Shown: positions 1 through 8,619 of the stretch, one piece after another | How the letters are laid out: the number at the start of each line of letters is the position of its first letter | How positions within the stretch are numbered: position 1 is the stretch's first letter | Translations under genes and position numbers: made by a program | Notes under the pieces: generated by a model | Databases searched by the model: none | The model's input: the letters and a program-made list of their open reading frames with translations, nothing else | Told to the model about the DNA's origin: nothing | NCBI RefSeq assembly: GCF_018129405.1 | Contig: NZ_JAFCLP010000010.1 | Span: 62,001-126,000 of the forward strand | Length of the DNA: 64,000 nt | Source: Bradyrhizobium iriomotense | GTDB lineage: Bacteria > Pseudomonadota > Alphaproteobacteria > Rhizobiales > Xanthobacteraceae | Direction: 5' to 3'

Positions 1-231
1 TCGGGGCGAATATGGCTCGCTGTCGACGGAAAGCTGAAGCAGGATTCGGACATCGCAAAATTGACATGGCCGGTGCGCGACATCATCTCCATCGCCTCGC
101 GGTCAATGGAGCTAATGCCCGGCGATCTCGTCATGACCGGCACGCCGGAAGGCGTCGGCCCTGTCGAGCGCGGGGAAACGTTGACCGGCGGGGTGGCCGG
201 GCTCGGAGAGATCAAGATCAAAATAGCCTGA
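1..231 (+). CDS. Fumarylacetoacetate hydrolase (FAH) family protein, C-terminal part
   Basis: The window opens inside this gene; frame 1 is open from base 1 and ends at TGA 229-231, giving the last 76 residues. The sequence GDLVMTGTPEGVGPVERGE followed by a short beta-rich tail is the C-terminal signature of FAH-fold enzymes, which hydrolyse or decarboxylate acylpyruvate-like and 2-keto-3-deoxy-sugar-acid substrates using a divalent metal. The metal-binding glutamates lie upstream, outside the window. It is 560 bp from the TRAP/RuBisCO-like operon on the same strand and may be part of the same sugar-acid pathway (2-keto-3-deoxy-sugar-acid type), but this is inference. Confidence 0.8.
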   Translation, partial: SGRIWLAVDGKLKQDSDIAKLTWPVRDIISIASRSMELMPGDLVMTGTPEGVGPVERGETLTGGVAGLGEIKIKIA

Positions 232-309
232 CCCCATGCAAGTTGGGAGCTGTCCTGGCAAGGAGCACTTTGCAATTCTGGTGCAGCTCTCAACGGGTTT
301 TCTCAGTCC

Positions 310-329
310 ACTCGTTGAGCTCAACGTGT
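310..329. promoter_or_regulatory. Near-perfect 20-bp palindrome, candidate operator
   Basis: The core CGTTGAGCTCAACG (313-326) is a perfect 14-bp palindrome, and it extends to 310-329 with a single mismatched pair. Its position upstream of the operon and size suit a dimeric regulator. No regulator gene is adjacent within the window, so the cognate protein is unknown. Confidence 0.4.
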
Positions 330-650
330 CTCGGCATCGCGATGATGAGTGAGTGCTATCGCGTGAGCCAGTTCCTTGCCTCTAAATATGTCGAGGGCGG
401 TGGTGCGAAACAAAACTGACGTGGGCGTAAGGCCCCGCAGCCTGCGCAACCCGGCCGACTAGCACTTTGCGCAGATCGGTTACCAGACCGCCCCAAAGTC
501 CTCCGTAGCGCTCCGAAATCGGTCAGACCCGGCCCCAACACTGCAGGAAGACGGCGCGTGGTTCGGTGACACCGGGGTGCAGAGTTCGAAGCCTCCGCTA
601 CGATCGTTAGATCGCTCACGAGTTCGGCGGAGGCGATAGCCCCTCTTGGT

Positions 651-667
651 TGTGAGGTTTTCTCACA
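651..667. promoter_or_regulatory. Inverted repeat TGTGAG-N5-CTCACA
   Basis: Perfect 6-bp arms around GTTTT, about 125 bp before the first gene of the operon. It could be an operator half of the system at 310-329 or a small hairpin. No U-tract follows, so a terminator is less likely. Confidence 0.3.
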
Positions 668-793
668 CCTTCCTGCTCACTTTTCCGATCCCCGCGGCAG
701 CCGTTCGCAATTAGTATCCAGCCCAACGATCGCAAATAGAGACCAGGGAGCGAACATGCTGCTGCATTGCAGCTTTGGCCAAAGGGGGGCGCC

Positions 794-2674
794 ATGAGCG
801 CCGTTCCTCAAGGCTCTATCACAGGCACTTTCGAAAGCCCGGGACACCTAAGCAACGCGTTGATGCTCGTCGATCGCGCCATCGGAGCAAGCGTTGAAGC
901 TTGTGCCGCCTTATTGGTCGCGGCGGAAGTCGTCGTTTTGTTTGCGGGTGTGGTCAGTCGCTATGTGTTCCACAGTCCCATCCTCTGGACCGACGAATTG
1001 GGGTCCTTTTTGTTTCTCTGGCTGGCTATGCTTGGTGCTGCGGTCGCATTTCGCAACGGCAGCCACATGCGCATGACCGCGGTGGTGTCGCTAACCGGCC
1101 CACGTCTATGGCCACTGTTCGAAAGTTTTGCGCTCGCAGCGTGTCTTGCCTTCATCCTGATGACGCTGGGACCGGCGCTCGAGTTCGCGTACGAGGAAAT
1201 CGTGATCACTACGCCGGCGCTCCAGATTTCGAGCGCCTGGCGCGCCAGCGCGCTGCCAGTTGGCCTCGGTTTGATGCTGATGACTGGAGTTATCTCCCTA
1301 CTTCGCTCGCCGAACCGTATCGCCTCTATGGTGGCGATCCTGATCGTCGCGTTAGTGGCAGGCGCATTCTATAGCCTCAGCGGCGCGCTACCGAAATTAG
1401 GGAATTACAATCTGCTCCTGTTCTTCGTCGGACTCGTTGGTGCTCTCGTATTGGCTGGTGTCCCAATCGCGTTCGCATTTGGGCTTGCAACGTTTGGATA
1501 CATCGCGCTTACGACGCGGCTTCCGACCCTTGTGGTCATTGGTCGGATGGACGAGGGGATGAGCCATCTGATCCTCCTCGCCGTTCCGTTGTTCGTCTTT
1601 CTTGGCCTGCTGATCGAGATGACAGGGATGGCGCGGGCAATGGTCGGCTTTCTGGCCAATCTGCTCGGGCACGTACGTGGCGGCTTGTCTTACGTGCTCG
1701 TCGGTGCGATGTATCTTATGTCGGGGATATCAGGCTCCAAAGCCGCAGACATGGCAGCTGTTGCGCCAGTCCTTTTCCCGGAAATGCGATCGCGCGGCGC
1801 ACGGGACGGCGATCTTGTTGCACTCCTGGCCGCGACAGGCGCGCAGACCGAAACGATCCCGCCCTCCATCGTATTGATTACGATCGGTTCCGTCACTGGC
1901 GTCTCTATATCCGCGCTCTTCACCGGCGGGATGCTTCCCGGAGCTGTGCTGGGTGTCATGCTCTGTTTCCTCGTCTGGTGGCGTTATCGGCGCGAGGATC
2001 TCAGCGCCATAACACGGCCGTCTCGCAAGGAGATCTTACGATCGCTAGGCTTTGCCCTTCCGGCTCTTGCGCTGCCCTTTGTCATACGCGCGGCCGTCGT
2101 GGAAGGCGTGGCAACAGCGACGGAAGTGTCGACCATAGGCATCTTCTATGCCGTCATAATCGGCTTGTTGTTCTATAGGCAGTTTCCGCTCGCACGCGTG
2201 TACCCAATGTTGGTTACGACGGCTGCGCTATCCGGCGCCATCCTCCTCATCATAGGCGCAGCGACCGGTATGGCTTGGGCGCTGACGCAGTCCGGATTTT
2301 CGGCAACGCTGGCCGCGACGTTCAAAAGCCTGCCAGGCGGTACACCGACGTTCTTAATTGTGTCGGCGATCGCGTTCATCGCGCTGGGCTCCGTGCTCGA
2401 AGGTATTCCTGCAATTGTGCTGTTCGGCCCTTTGATGTTTCCGATCGCGCGACAAGTCGGGGTCCATGAAATTCACTATGCGATGGTCGTGATCCTCTCC
2501 ATGGGCATCGGCCTTTTCGCGCCACCGTTCGGCGTGGGCTACTATTCAGCTTGCGCAATAAGCCAGATCCATCCGGATGCAGGCATCAAGCCGATCGGAG
2601 GCTACATCGTCGCAATGTTGGTTGGGCTGGCTTTTGTGATTGCCATTCCCTGGATATCGATAGGATTCCTGTAA
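794..2674 (+). CDS. TRAP transporter permease, fused small and large subunits (DctQM)
   Basis: This integral membrane protein of 626 aa carries both TRAP membrane subunits. Residues about 20-180 are the four-helix DctQ small subunit (motif RYVFHSPILWTDE); the rest is the 12-helix DctM large subunit, with MSGISGSKAADMAAVAPVLFP and the PPS motif (TETIPPSIVLI) typical of the substrate path. TRAP systems import organic acids using a sodium gradient and a periplasmic binding protein. I chose ATG 794 over an ATG-like start 27 bp upstream because an AGGGGGG ribosome site lies just before it. The binding protein partner is at the far end of the operon (6276). The fused QM form is common in proteobacteria. 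Confidence 0.93.
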   Translation: MSAVPQGSITGTFESPGHLSNALMLVDRAIGASVEACAALLVAAEVVVLFAGVVSRYVFHSPILWTDELGSFLFLWLAMLGAAVAFRNGSHMRMTAVVSLTGPRLWPLFESFALAACLAFILMTLGPALEFAYEEIVITTPALQISSAWRASALPVGLGLMLMTGVISLLRSPNRIASMVAILIVALVAGAFYSLSGALPKLGNYNLLLFFVGLVGALVLAGVPIAFAFGLATFGYIALTTRLPTLVVIGRMDEGMSHLILLAVPLFVFLGLLIEMTGMARAMVGFLANLLGHVRGGLSYVLVGAMYLMSGISGSKAADMAAVAPVLFPEMRSRGARDGDLVALLAATGAQTETIPPSIVLITIGSVTGVSISALFTGGMLPGAVLGVMLCFLVWWRYRREDLSAITRPSRKEILRSLGFALPALALPFVIRAAVVEGVATATEVSTIGIFYAVIIGLLFYRQFPLARVYPMLVTTAALSGAILLIIGAATGMAWALTQSGFSATLAATFKSLPGGTPTFLIVSAIAFIALGSVLEGIPAIVLFGPLMFPIARQVGVHEIHYAMVVILSMGIGLFAPPFGVGYYSACAISQIHPDAGIKPIGGYIVAMLVGLAFVIAIPWISIGFL

Positions 2675-2787
2675 TGCACGCGGAAGATGGGCGTCTCGCG
2701 TTGAACCTGCCACTCTCGCCTTGTCCTCGTTCGCGGCTCGCGGACATCTGCCGTACTACGGGACGATCCGCTGGAGTTTCATAAGAA

Positions 2788-4047
2788 ATGGTTAGCACAC
2801 GTATCGAAGTTGACTATCTCCTGGAAACGCCTGGGGAACTTCAGCGCGTCGCCGAACTCATGGCGGGCGAGCAATCGAGTGGTACTTTCGTCGCCATCCC
2901 GGGCGAAACGCCCGAGCTCAAGGCGCGGGTCGCTGCGCTGGTAACGCGGCTAGAAATCCTCGACGACGCTGCGGAGGGTCCGTCACTGCCGACCCGAGTT
3001 AAAGTCGGGTCAGAAGAGCGGTTCAAGCGCGCCTTTATCACCTTGTCCTGGCCTTTAGACACGCTTGGCCCGTCGCTACCGAACCTGTTGGCAACCATTG
3101 CCGGCAATCTTTTCGAACTCGGCCCTGTAACGGGCCTTCGTCTCCTAGATATCCGCCTGCCGGATGCATTCGCCGCTGCTTATCCCGGGCCAAAGTACGG
3201 CGTAGCGGGCACCCGTCGCCTTGCCGGCGTGGAAGCGCGACCGATTATCGGCACGATCATCAAGCCAAGCGTAGGACTTGGGCCGGACGAGACGGCCTCC
3301 CTCGTGAACGAGCTCTGCTCTGCCGGTATCGACTTCATCAAGGATGACGAACTGCAGTCCGACGGACCGGCGTGCCCGTTCGACCTGCGCGTCGAGAAGG
3401 TCATGCGCGTGATCGACTCCCATGCCCAGCGCAGTGGAAAGAAGGTCATGTTTGCCTTCAATTTGACCGGAGATCTCGATCAGATGCGCCGGCGCCACGA
3501 CACGCTTTTGCGGCATAGCGCCACTTGCATGATGGCAAGCCTCAACTCCGTCGGCCTCGTTGGGATGATCGAACTGGCGCGTTTCGGACAATTGCCCATT
3601 CACGCGCACCGGAATGGCTGGGGCTATCTCTCGCGTCATCCAATGCTCGGATGGTCCTACATCGCCTGGCAAAAGATTTGGCGTCTCGCCGGGGCAGACC
3701 ACATGCACGTCAATGGTATTGGCAACAAATTCGCGGAGGAAGACACGAGCTGCCTCGCTTCGGCCCGGGCCTGCCTCGCGCCGATGTTTACCGAGAAGCC
3801 GTGCGTCGTCATGCCAGTCTTCTCTTCCGCGCAAGCGCCGCGATCTGCGCCAGCCACCTATCAAGGGCTCGGCTCGACCGACCTCATTGTGACCGCAGGG
3901 GGCGGCATATTGGCTCATCCGAAGGGGGCCGCCGCGGGAGTCGAAGCCATGCAACAGGCGTGGCAAGCCGCTGTGGCAGGCGTTCCGCTCGACGATTTTG
4001 CACGTACTCGTCCGAATTTGCGCCACGCTCTGGAGATGGCTGCGTGA
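2788..4047 (+). CDS. oiaX: RuBisCO-like protein (form IV), probable 3-oxo-isoapionate-4-phosphate decarboxylase type
   Basis: This 419-aa protein is a RuBisCO large-subunit homologue. Visible landmarks are GTIIKPSVG (K159, equivalent to RuBisCO K175), FIKDDE (K185, D187, E188: the carbamylated Lys and Mg ligands), HAHRNGW (H272-H274-R275), a loop-6-like GNK (K314) and TAGGGILAHP, where Ala370 replaces the catalytic Ser379. This is a form IV pattern, so CO2 fixation is not expected. The gene overlaps by 4 bp with a DUF1537 kinase. Family knowledge: OiaK phosphorylates 3-oxo-isoapionate and the RuBisCO-like OiaX decarboxylates the product in D-apionate breakdown. The symbol is an inference from this pairing; other phosphorylated 3-oxo sugar acids are possible. 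No ApnO-type oxidoisomerase is visible here. Confidence 0.72.
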   Translation: MVSTRIEVDYLLETPGELQRVAELMAGEQSSGTFVAIPGETPELKARVAALVTRLEILDDAAEGPSLPTRVKVGSEERFKRAFITLSWPLDTLGPSLPNLLATIAGNLFELGPVTGLRLLDIRLPDAFAAAYPGPKYGVAGTRRLAGVEARPIIGTIIKPSVGLGPDETASLVNELCSAGIDFIKDDELQSDGPACPFDLRVEKVMRVIDSHAQRSGKKVMFAFNLTGDLDQMRRRHDTLLRHSATCMMASLNSVGLVGMIELARFGQLPIHAHRNGWGYLSRHPMLGWSYIAWQKIWRLAGADHMHVNGIGNKFAEEDTSCLASARACLAPMFTEKPCVVMPVFSSAQAPRSAPATYQGLGSTDLIVTAGGGILAHPKGAAAGVEAMQQAWQAAVAGVPLDDFARTRPNLRHALEMAA

Positions 4048-5426
4048 CGTCGCCCCGCCCACTTCCTTCAGGTCCGCTCATTGCGTATTACGGCGATGAC
4101 TTCACGGGCTCGTCGGCCTCGATGGAAGCGGCTGCGTTCGCTGGCATCGAGACCGTTCTGTTCTTGACGCCGCCGACGCCGGAGCGTCTCTCCGCTTTTT
4201 CCGGTTACCGCGTTATCGGCATGGCGGGGGTCGCGCGCGCTCAGTCGCCGTCTTGGATGGACCAACACTTGCCGCAGATCTTCGAGTTGCTGGCCGCGAC
4301 AGGCGCACCCATCATCCATTACAAGGTTTGCTCGACTTTCGACTCGTCGCCAGAGATCGGCTCCATCGGCCGCGCGATCGATATCGCGAAAGGGCGCTTC
4401 TCCGGCTGGACACCGATGATTGTCGCCGATCCGAACATGGGGCGCTATCAAACGCTTGGCAATCTGTTCGCTGCCGCGCATGGGGCGATCTATCGGTTAG
4501 ACCGTCATCCCGTCATGTCGCGGCATCCGGTCACCCCCATGAATGAGGCCGACCTAGCTCGCCACCTTACCAAACAAACTAGCAGGACGGTCGGTTTGGT
4601 GGATTTCGTTGCGATGAAGCGAGGCCACGCTGACGCACGATTAGCGACGGAAATACAGGCAGGGGCGGAAATCGTCTCCCTTGACGTGCTTGACGAAGAG
4701 ACTCTGATCGCCGCCGGACGCCTGGTGTGGGAGCACGGAATGCCGCACCGATTCTGTGTCGGGTCTCAGGGCGTCGAGGCAGCTCTGGCGGCCTATTGGC
4801 GGCATACCAATCTTATTCCATCGACTCCCACCGTCCCTGCCGCCAAACCGGTGGACCGCATTGCGTGCGTTTCCGGATCAGTCTCCCCGGTTACTGCCAC
4901 GCAGATCGAGTGTGCGCGCGCCGCTGGTTTTGCGACTATTCCGATAGATACCGCATGTGCGGTCGATGAGAGGGCCTGGTTAGGTGAAATTGAACGCACC
5001 ACGTCGGCGGCAATCCACCATCTAAACACGGGACGTGATGTCCTGATCCATAGCGCTGCCGGACCAGACGATCCGGCCGTTGCCGGGTTTAGATCAGCCG
5101 TTCAAACGGCCGGCGCATCAATCGAAAAGATGAATGAGCGTGTCGGCGAAGGGCTCGGAACGATTCTCGACCGCCTGCTTCTCGACGTACGCCTGTCGCG
5201 CGTGATCATTTCCGGGGGGGACACGTCGGGACGGGCGGCCTCGCTCCTGGGCATCGATGCGCTTACGGCGATCGCGCCGTTGGCGCCAGGCGCACCGCTT
5301 TGCAAGGCGCATGCACGACGCGCCGATCGCGATGGTCTCGAGATCGCGCTCAAGGGTGGGCAGGTCGGAGCGGCCGACTTCTTCGTGAGAGCGAAGTCCG
5401 GCGGTGCATACAAGGGCAATTCTTAG
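4044..5426 (+). CDS. oiaK: DUF1537 four-carbon/branched acid-sugar kinase, probable 3-oxo-isoapionate kinase
   Basis: ATP-dependent kinase of the DUF1537 (OtnK/DtnK/OiaK) family, 460 aa from the GTG at 4044, which overlaps the stop of the RuBisCO-like gene (GTGA) and implies translational coupling. The frame is open far upstream, but those residues have no family resemblance. The N-terminal domain carries YYGDDFTGSSA (D18, D19, T21), the substrate-binding signature. The C-terminal nucleotide domain has SGGDTSGRAA (G391-S395) and LKGGQVGA (K437-G442). These families phosphorylate acid sugars before aldol, decarboxylation or retro-Claisen steps. With the neighbouring RuBisCO-like protein the best guess is OiaK; threonate or tetronate kinase activity is the main alternative. 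Confidence 0.78.
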   Translation: MTSPRPLPSGPLIAYYGDDFTGSSASMEAAAFAGIETVLFLTPPTPERLSAFSGYRVIGMAGVARAQSPSWMDQHLPQIFELLAATGAPIIHYKVCSTFDSSPEIGSIGRAIDIAKGRFSGWTPMIVADPNMGRYQTLGNLFAAAHGAIYRLDRHPVMSRHPVTPMNEADLARHLTKQTSRTVGLVDFVAMKRGHADARLATEIQAGAEIVSLDVLDEETLIAAGRLVWEHGMPHRFCVGSQGVEAALAAYWRHTNLIPSTPTVPAAKPVDRIACVSGSVSPVTATQIECARAAGFATIPIDTACAVDERAWLGEIERTTSAAIHHLNTGRDVLIHSAAGPDDPAVAGFRSAVQTAGASIEKMNERVGEGLGTILDRLLLDVRLSRVIISGGDTSGRAASLLGIDALTAIAPLAPGAPLCKAHARRADRDGLEIALKGGQVGAADFFVRAKSGGAYKGNS

Positions 5427-5445
5427 TCGAACAGGGAGCGAATAC

Positions 5446-6231
5446 ATGAGGCTCAAAGATAAGGTCGCCATCGTCACCGGCGGCGCCCGAGGCATTGGGC
5501 TGTGCGTTGCGCAAGCCTACGCGCGTGAAGGCGCGACCGTCGTCATCGCTGACGTGAACGTGGAGGGCGCGAAAGCCGCTGCGCAATCGATCACCTCGGG
5601 AGACGCGCGTTCTCTCGGCGTGGGGATCGACGTCGCCGATCAGGCGTCGGTGAATGCGATGATGGAGGCGACCCTTCAGACTTTCGGTCGAGTGGACATC
5701 CTCATGAATAACGCCGGTGTCGGCGGCAATACGCCGTTTCTCGACACCAAGCTCGAGGATTGGAATCGCATAATTTCCATCAATCTCACTGGGGCATTCC
5801 TTGTGGCGCAGGCGGCTGCACGTCAGATGGTGAAAGGTGGCGGTGGAAAGATCGTGAACATCGCCTCGCTCTCGGGACAACGAGGAGGCAATGGCCGCGC
5901 GGCCTATGGCTCGGCGAAGGCCGGTCTCGAGCTTCTGACAAAGGTGATGGCCGTCGAATTGGCGCCGTACAACATCAACGTCAATGCAATAGCGCCGGGC
6001 GCAATCGAAACCGAAATGGCCAAGTTCGCGCACGATCAGGCGACACGCGCGGCGTACAATTATCTCATCCCGATGACAAGGTATGGCACGCCGGAAGAAA
6101 TCGCCGATGCCGCCGTTTTTCTCTGTTCGGACGAGGCGCGATACGTGCATGGCCATACGTTGAATGTCGATGGCGGATTTCAATCCGCCGGCCTGATGTT
6201 CGGTCCCGGTAAAGGGGCTCCACACAGTTGA
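5446..6231 (+). CDS. Classical short-chain dehydrogenase/reductase
   Basis: NAD(P)-dependent SDR of 261 aa. It has TGGARGIG (about residues 11-18), NNAGVG, the catalytic Ser in IASLSG and the intact YGSAKAG (Tyr-x3-Lys) motif, and ends in the usual NVDGGF region. ATG 5446 follows ACAGGGAGCG, a good ribosome site 19 bp after the kinase stop. It probably oxidises a hydroxyl of the imported sugar acid or polyol to give the keto substrate for the kinase; that role is inferred from the operon only. Closest general resemblance is to polyol and sugar dehydrogenases of the FabG-like subfamily. Confidence 0.85.
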   Translation: MRLKDKVAIVTGGARGIGLCVAQAYAREGATVVIADVNVEGAKAAAQSITSGDARSLGVGIDVADQASVNAMMEATLQTFGRVDILMNNAGVGGNTPFLDTKLEDWNRIISINLTGAFLVAQAAARQMVKGGGGKIVNIASLSGQRGGNGRAAYGSAKAGLELLTKVMAVELAPYNINVNAIAPGAIETEMAKFAHDQATRAAYNYLIPMTRYGTPEEIADAAVFLCSDEARYVHGHTLNVDGGFQSAGLMFGPGKGAPHS

Positions 6232-6275
6232 TCAGAGTGACTTGTTCAGAAAACACAATTGATGGGAGGAAAGTT

Positions 6276-7292
6276 ATGCAATCGATTTCCCGCCGAAGCT
6301 TCGCTATTCTCGGAGCATCGGCCTCGATCGCCGCAGCCGTGCCGCTTCGATACGCAAGGGCCGCCGAATTCACGTTCAAGCTCGGCACCAATGTGCCGGA
6401 TACGCACCCGCTGAATCTGTATGCGCGTAAAGCAGCCGACGAGATCAAGCAAGCGACGGATGGCCGGTTCGAATTGCAAGTCTTCGCGAGCAATCAGCTC
6501 GGCGGCGATACGGATATGTTTTCGCAATTGCGTTCCGGTGCTCTGGAGTTTTTCGCGCTCTCCGGTGTGAATATCTTATCGATGCTCATTCCGTCCTCGG
6601 CCATTTACGGCGTTGGATTTGCCTGGAAGGACTATCCGACCCTGTGGAGCGCACTCGACGGCAAGCTTGGTGAGCATCTGCGCGGCCAGATCAACAAATC
6701 TGGCCTGGACGTAATGGAGAAGATTTGGGACAACGGCTTCCGTCAAGTCACGAACAGCGTCCGGCCGATTGTTACGCCGGCGGATCTGCACGGACTAAAG
6801 ATGCGAGTGCCCGTGAGCGCGCTGTGGACCTCGCTTTTCGAAGCGCTCGGCGCGTCGCCGACTGGGATCAATTTCGCCGAGGTGTACTCAGCGCTTCAGA
6901 CGAAGGTGGTGGACGGACAGGAAAACCCACCAGCCATCATCGCCGCCGCCAAATTGTACGAAGTTCAGAAATATTGTTCGCTCACGAATCATATGTGGGA
7001 CGGCTGGTGGTGGCTGATCAATCGTCGTGCTTGGCAGAGCGTTCCGGCGGATATCCGGGACAAGGTCGCGACTATAGTCAATAGAAATGCTATGGCCGAA
7101 CGCGAGGAGATCGCGAAGGAGAACGTGGCGCTCAGGGGTGATCTCGCGGCCAAAGGCCTCGTCTTCAACGACGTTGACCCTGCGCCATTCCGCGAAACCT
7201 TGACAAAGTTCGGTTTCTACAAAAAGTGGCGCAGGAATTTTGGGGAAGAGGCTTGGGCTCTTCTCGAGGAATCGACGGGCAGGCTCGAATGA
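6276..7292 (+). CDS. TRAP transporter substrate-binding protein (DctP family), Tat-type signal
   Basis: Periplasmic solute receptor of 338 aa for the TRAP permease at 794. The N-terminus MQSISRRSFAILGASASIAA has a twin-arginine motif followed by a hydrophobic stretch and an A-R-A-A cleavage region. Typical DctP features follow: TNVPDTHPLNLYARKAADEI, a central MRVPVSALWTSLFEALGASP carrying the conserved Arg that grips carboxylates, and QENPPAIIAAAKLYEVQKY. ATG 6276 is preceded by GGGAGGAAAG. The gene closes the operon, separated from its permease by the catabolic genes, which ties uptake and catabolism to one transcript. Confidence 0.92.
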   Translation: MQSISRRSFAILGASASIAAAVPLRYARAAEFTFKLGTNVPDTHPLNLYARKAADEIKQATDGRFELQVFASNQLGGDTDMFSQLRSGALEFFALSGVNILSMLIPSSAIYGVGFAWKDYPTLWSALDGKLGEHLRGQINKSGLDVMEKIWDNGFRQVTNSVRPIVTPADLHGLKMRVPVSALWTSLFEALGASPTGINFAEVYSALQTKVVDGQENPPAIIAAAKLYEVQKYCSLTNHMWDGWWWLINRRAWQSVPADIRDKVATIVNRNAMAEREEIAKENVALRGDLAAKGLVFNDVDPAPFRETLTKFGFYKKWRRNFGEEAWALLEESTGRLE

Positions 7293-7460
7293 GTGTTGCT
7301 CGAACAGGCCAAATCCGATCTATCTTAGAGGATCAGAGTTGGTTGATTGCGGCACGCCATTAACTGAGAGACTGGCGAAAGTCCCCGTGTTCGGCCGCAA
7401 TTATCGCGTATCGCAAAGTTTAAGATAGCTTCGTAGGGCGAAGACTTACGGCAATTTGGA

Positions 7461-7515
7461 AAGCTCCCGGCACCGGGGTCGGCAGGATCGCTGCTGTCCC
7501 GCCGGTGCCGGGCTT
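7461..7515. terminator. Strong hairpin between convergent genes
   Basis: CCCGGCACCGG (7466-7476) and CCGGTGCCGGG (7502-7512) form an 11-bp perfect inverted repeat with a 25-nt loop. It lies in the gap between the DctP gene and the converging SDR gene, the expected position for a bidirectional terminator. There is no clear T-run on either side, so it may act with Rho or as an mRNA 3' stabiliser. Confidence 0.45.
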
Positions 7516-7542
7516 GGCCGGTTGCAGGTGTAACCGGCTCGT

Positions 7543-8295
7543 TCACATGTTCAGCATGCGCCCGCCGTCGACCACGATCTCGCTGCCGACCGTCCATGCC
7601 GAGTCGTCGGACGCGAGATAGACAACCGCCTTGGCGACTTCCGCCGCGCTGCCGAAACGACCGGCCGGGATCCCTGCGATGATGTCCTTGTTGATCTGCT
7701 CGCGATAAGCATCGGGAACGCCGAGTTTATCGTAGAGGGGCGTGTCGATCGGGCCCGGGCTGACCGCGTTGAACCGGATACCGCGCTGCAGGAGTTCGGC
7801 GGACAGCGTCTTCGACAGGTTGAGGAAGGCCGCCTTGGTCGCCCCATAGACCGACGAGGTGGCGGCGCCGACATGCGCGCTGATCGAGGTGTTGAGTACG
7901 ACCGACGCCGGATTGGCGAAGACGGGCAGCAGCGCCTGAATCAGGAAGTACGGCCCCTTCACATTGATCGCGAAGATCCGATCGAATACCTCCGGAGTCC
8001 ACGATTCGATCGGCTGCCAGATCGAGATGCCGGCGTTGAGGAAGGCGACGTCCAACTGGCCGTAACGCTCCTTCACCGCGGCGGCAAGCGCCTGCTGCTC
8101 TTGGACGCTCGCGCTGTCGGCCTTGATGACGGGAACCTCGGAGCCGAGGACCGACTTGGCCTGCGCGATTGTATCGGGGTTGTTGCCCGTCACGATGACG
8201 CGCGCGCCCTCGTTCAGGAATTGTTTGGCGGCTTCGAGGCCGATCCCCGTTGTGCCGCCCGTGATGAGGGTGCGCTTTCTATTGAGCCGCGTCAT
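7543..8295 (-). CDS. Short-chain dehydrogenase/reductase
   Basis: SDR oxidoreductase of 250 aa with TGGTTGIG near the N-terminus, LNAGIS, a catalytic Ser in NTSISAHVG and YGATKAAF as the Tyr-x3-Lys motif, and VVDGGRML at the end. The frame is open 390 bp further upstream, but the SDR homology starts at MTRLNRKRTLITGG (ATG at 8295), so that start is preferred. The extended upstream frame crosses a decayed cytochrome c. Its upstream region shares a duplicated element with the GST gene at 9133, so the two are probably co-regulated by the AraC protein at 9979. Substrate unknown. Confidence 0.87.
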   Translation of the reverse strand: MTRLNRKRTLITGGTTGIGLEAAKQFLNEGARVIVTGNNPDTIAQAKSVLGSEVPVIKADSASVQEQQALAAAVKERYGQLDVAFLNAGISIWQPIESWTPEVFDRIFAINVKGPYFLIQALLPVFANPASVVLNTSISAHVGAATSSVYGATKAAFLNLSKTLSAELLQRGIRFNAVSPGPIDTPLYDKLGVPDAYREQINKDIIAGIPAGRFGSAAEVAKAVVYLASDDSAWTVGSEIVVDGGRMLNM

Positions 8296-8410
8296 GTATA
8301 TCGTCCTTGTGATTGATATCTTTGCTACGACCCCACAGGGCCGGCCATGGTCGCGGCCAAGCCCGTCGGGTATCCGGCAAATAGGCGCCGCGCAGACTGT
8401 CAGCACGCCG

Positions 8411-8442
8411 GATACGCTCAACTTCTTGCCCGATCGTCTCAT
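8411..8442. promoter_or_regulatory. Candidate AraC-type operator, copy 1 (upstream of SDR)
   Basis: Two CTCA half-sites, GATACGCTCAACTT (from 8411) and GATCGTCTCATCTTT (from 8432), are spaced 21 bp apart, i.e. two helical turns in direct orientation, the classic AraC-family layout. The 32-bp block matches 9907-9938 at 27 of 32 positions. It sits 116-147 bp upstream of the SDR start. Confidence 0.5.
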
Positions 8443-8619
8443 CTTTCCGGTCGACGACGGGGCAGGCGCTGCTCGTGAGTGGCCAAGACGCGACGCGTTC
8501 GTCCACGCTGCGTCATGTCGGTCGGTTCGCTGATGTCGGGTAGACGGCGGGCGCGATAGTGAGGCCGTCAGTGCCACTTCAGAGATGTGACTGCAACGCG
8601 GTGAGTGATGCCACGGACT

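Larger units (their letters stand above)
232..793. other. Non-coding leader of the TRAP/RuBisCO-like operon
   Basis: I see no convincing gene in this 560-bp stretch; the short frames here have no family resemblance. It holds two dyads listed separately (310-329 and 651-667) and presumably the promoter for the downstream operon. A good Shine-Dalgarno run (AGGGGGG) ends at about 789. Confidence 0.5.

Noticed and set aside
3145-4062. Minus-strand frame of about 305 codons opposite the RuBisCO-like gene
   Set aside because: Rich in Arg/His/Gly with no motifs; the sense strand has unmistakable RuBisCO-fold residues.
5350-6225. Minus-strand 291-codon frame opposite the first SDR gene
   Set aside because: Antisense shadow; the sense frame has a full SDR motif set.
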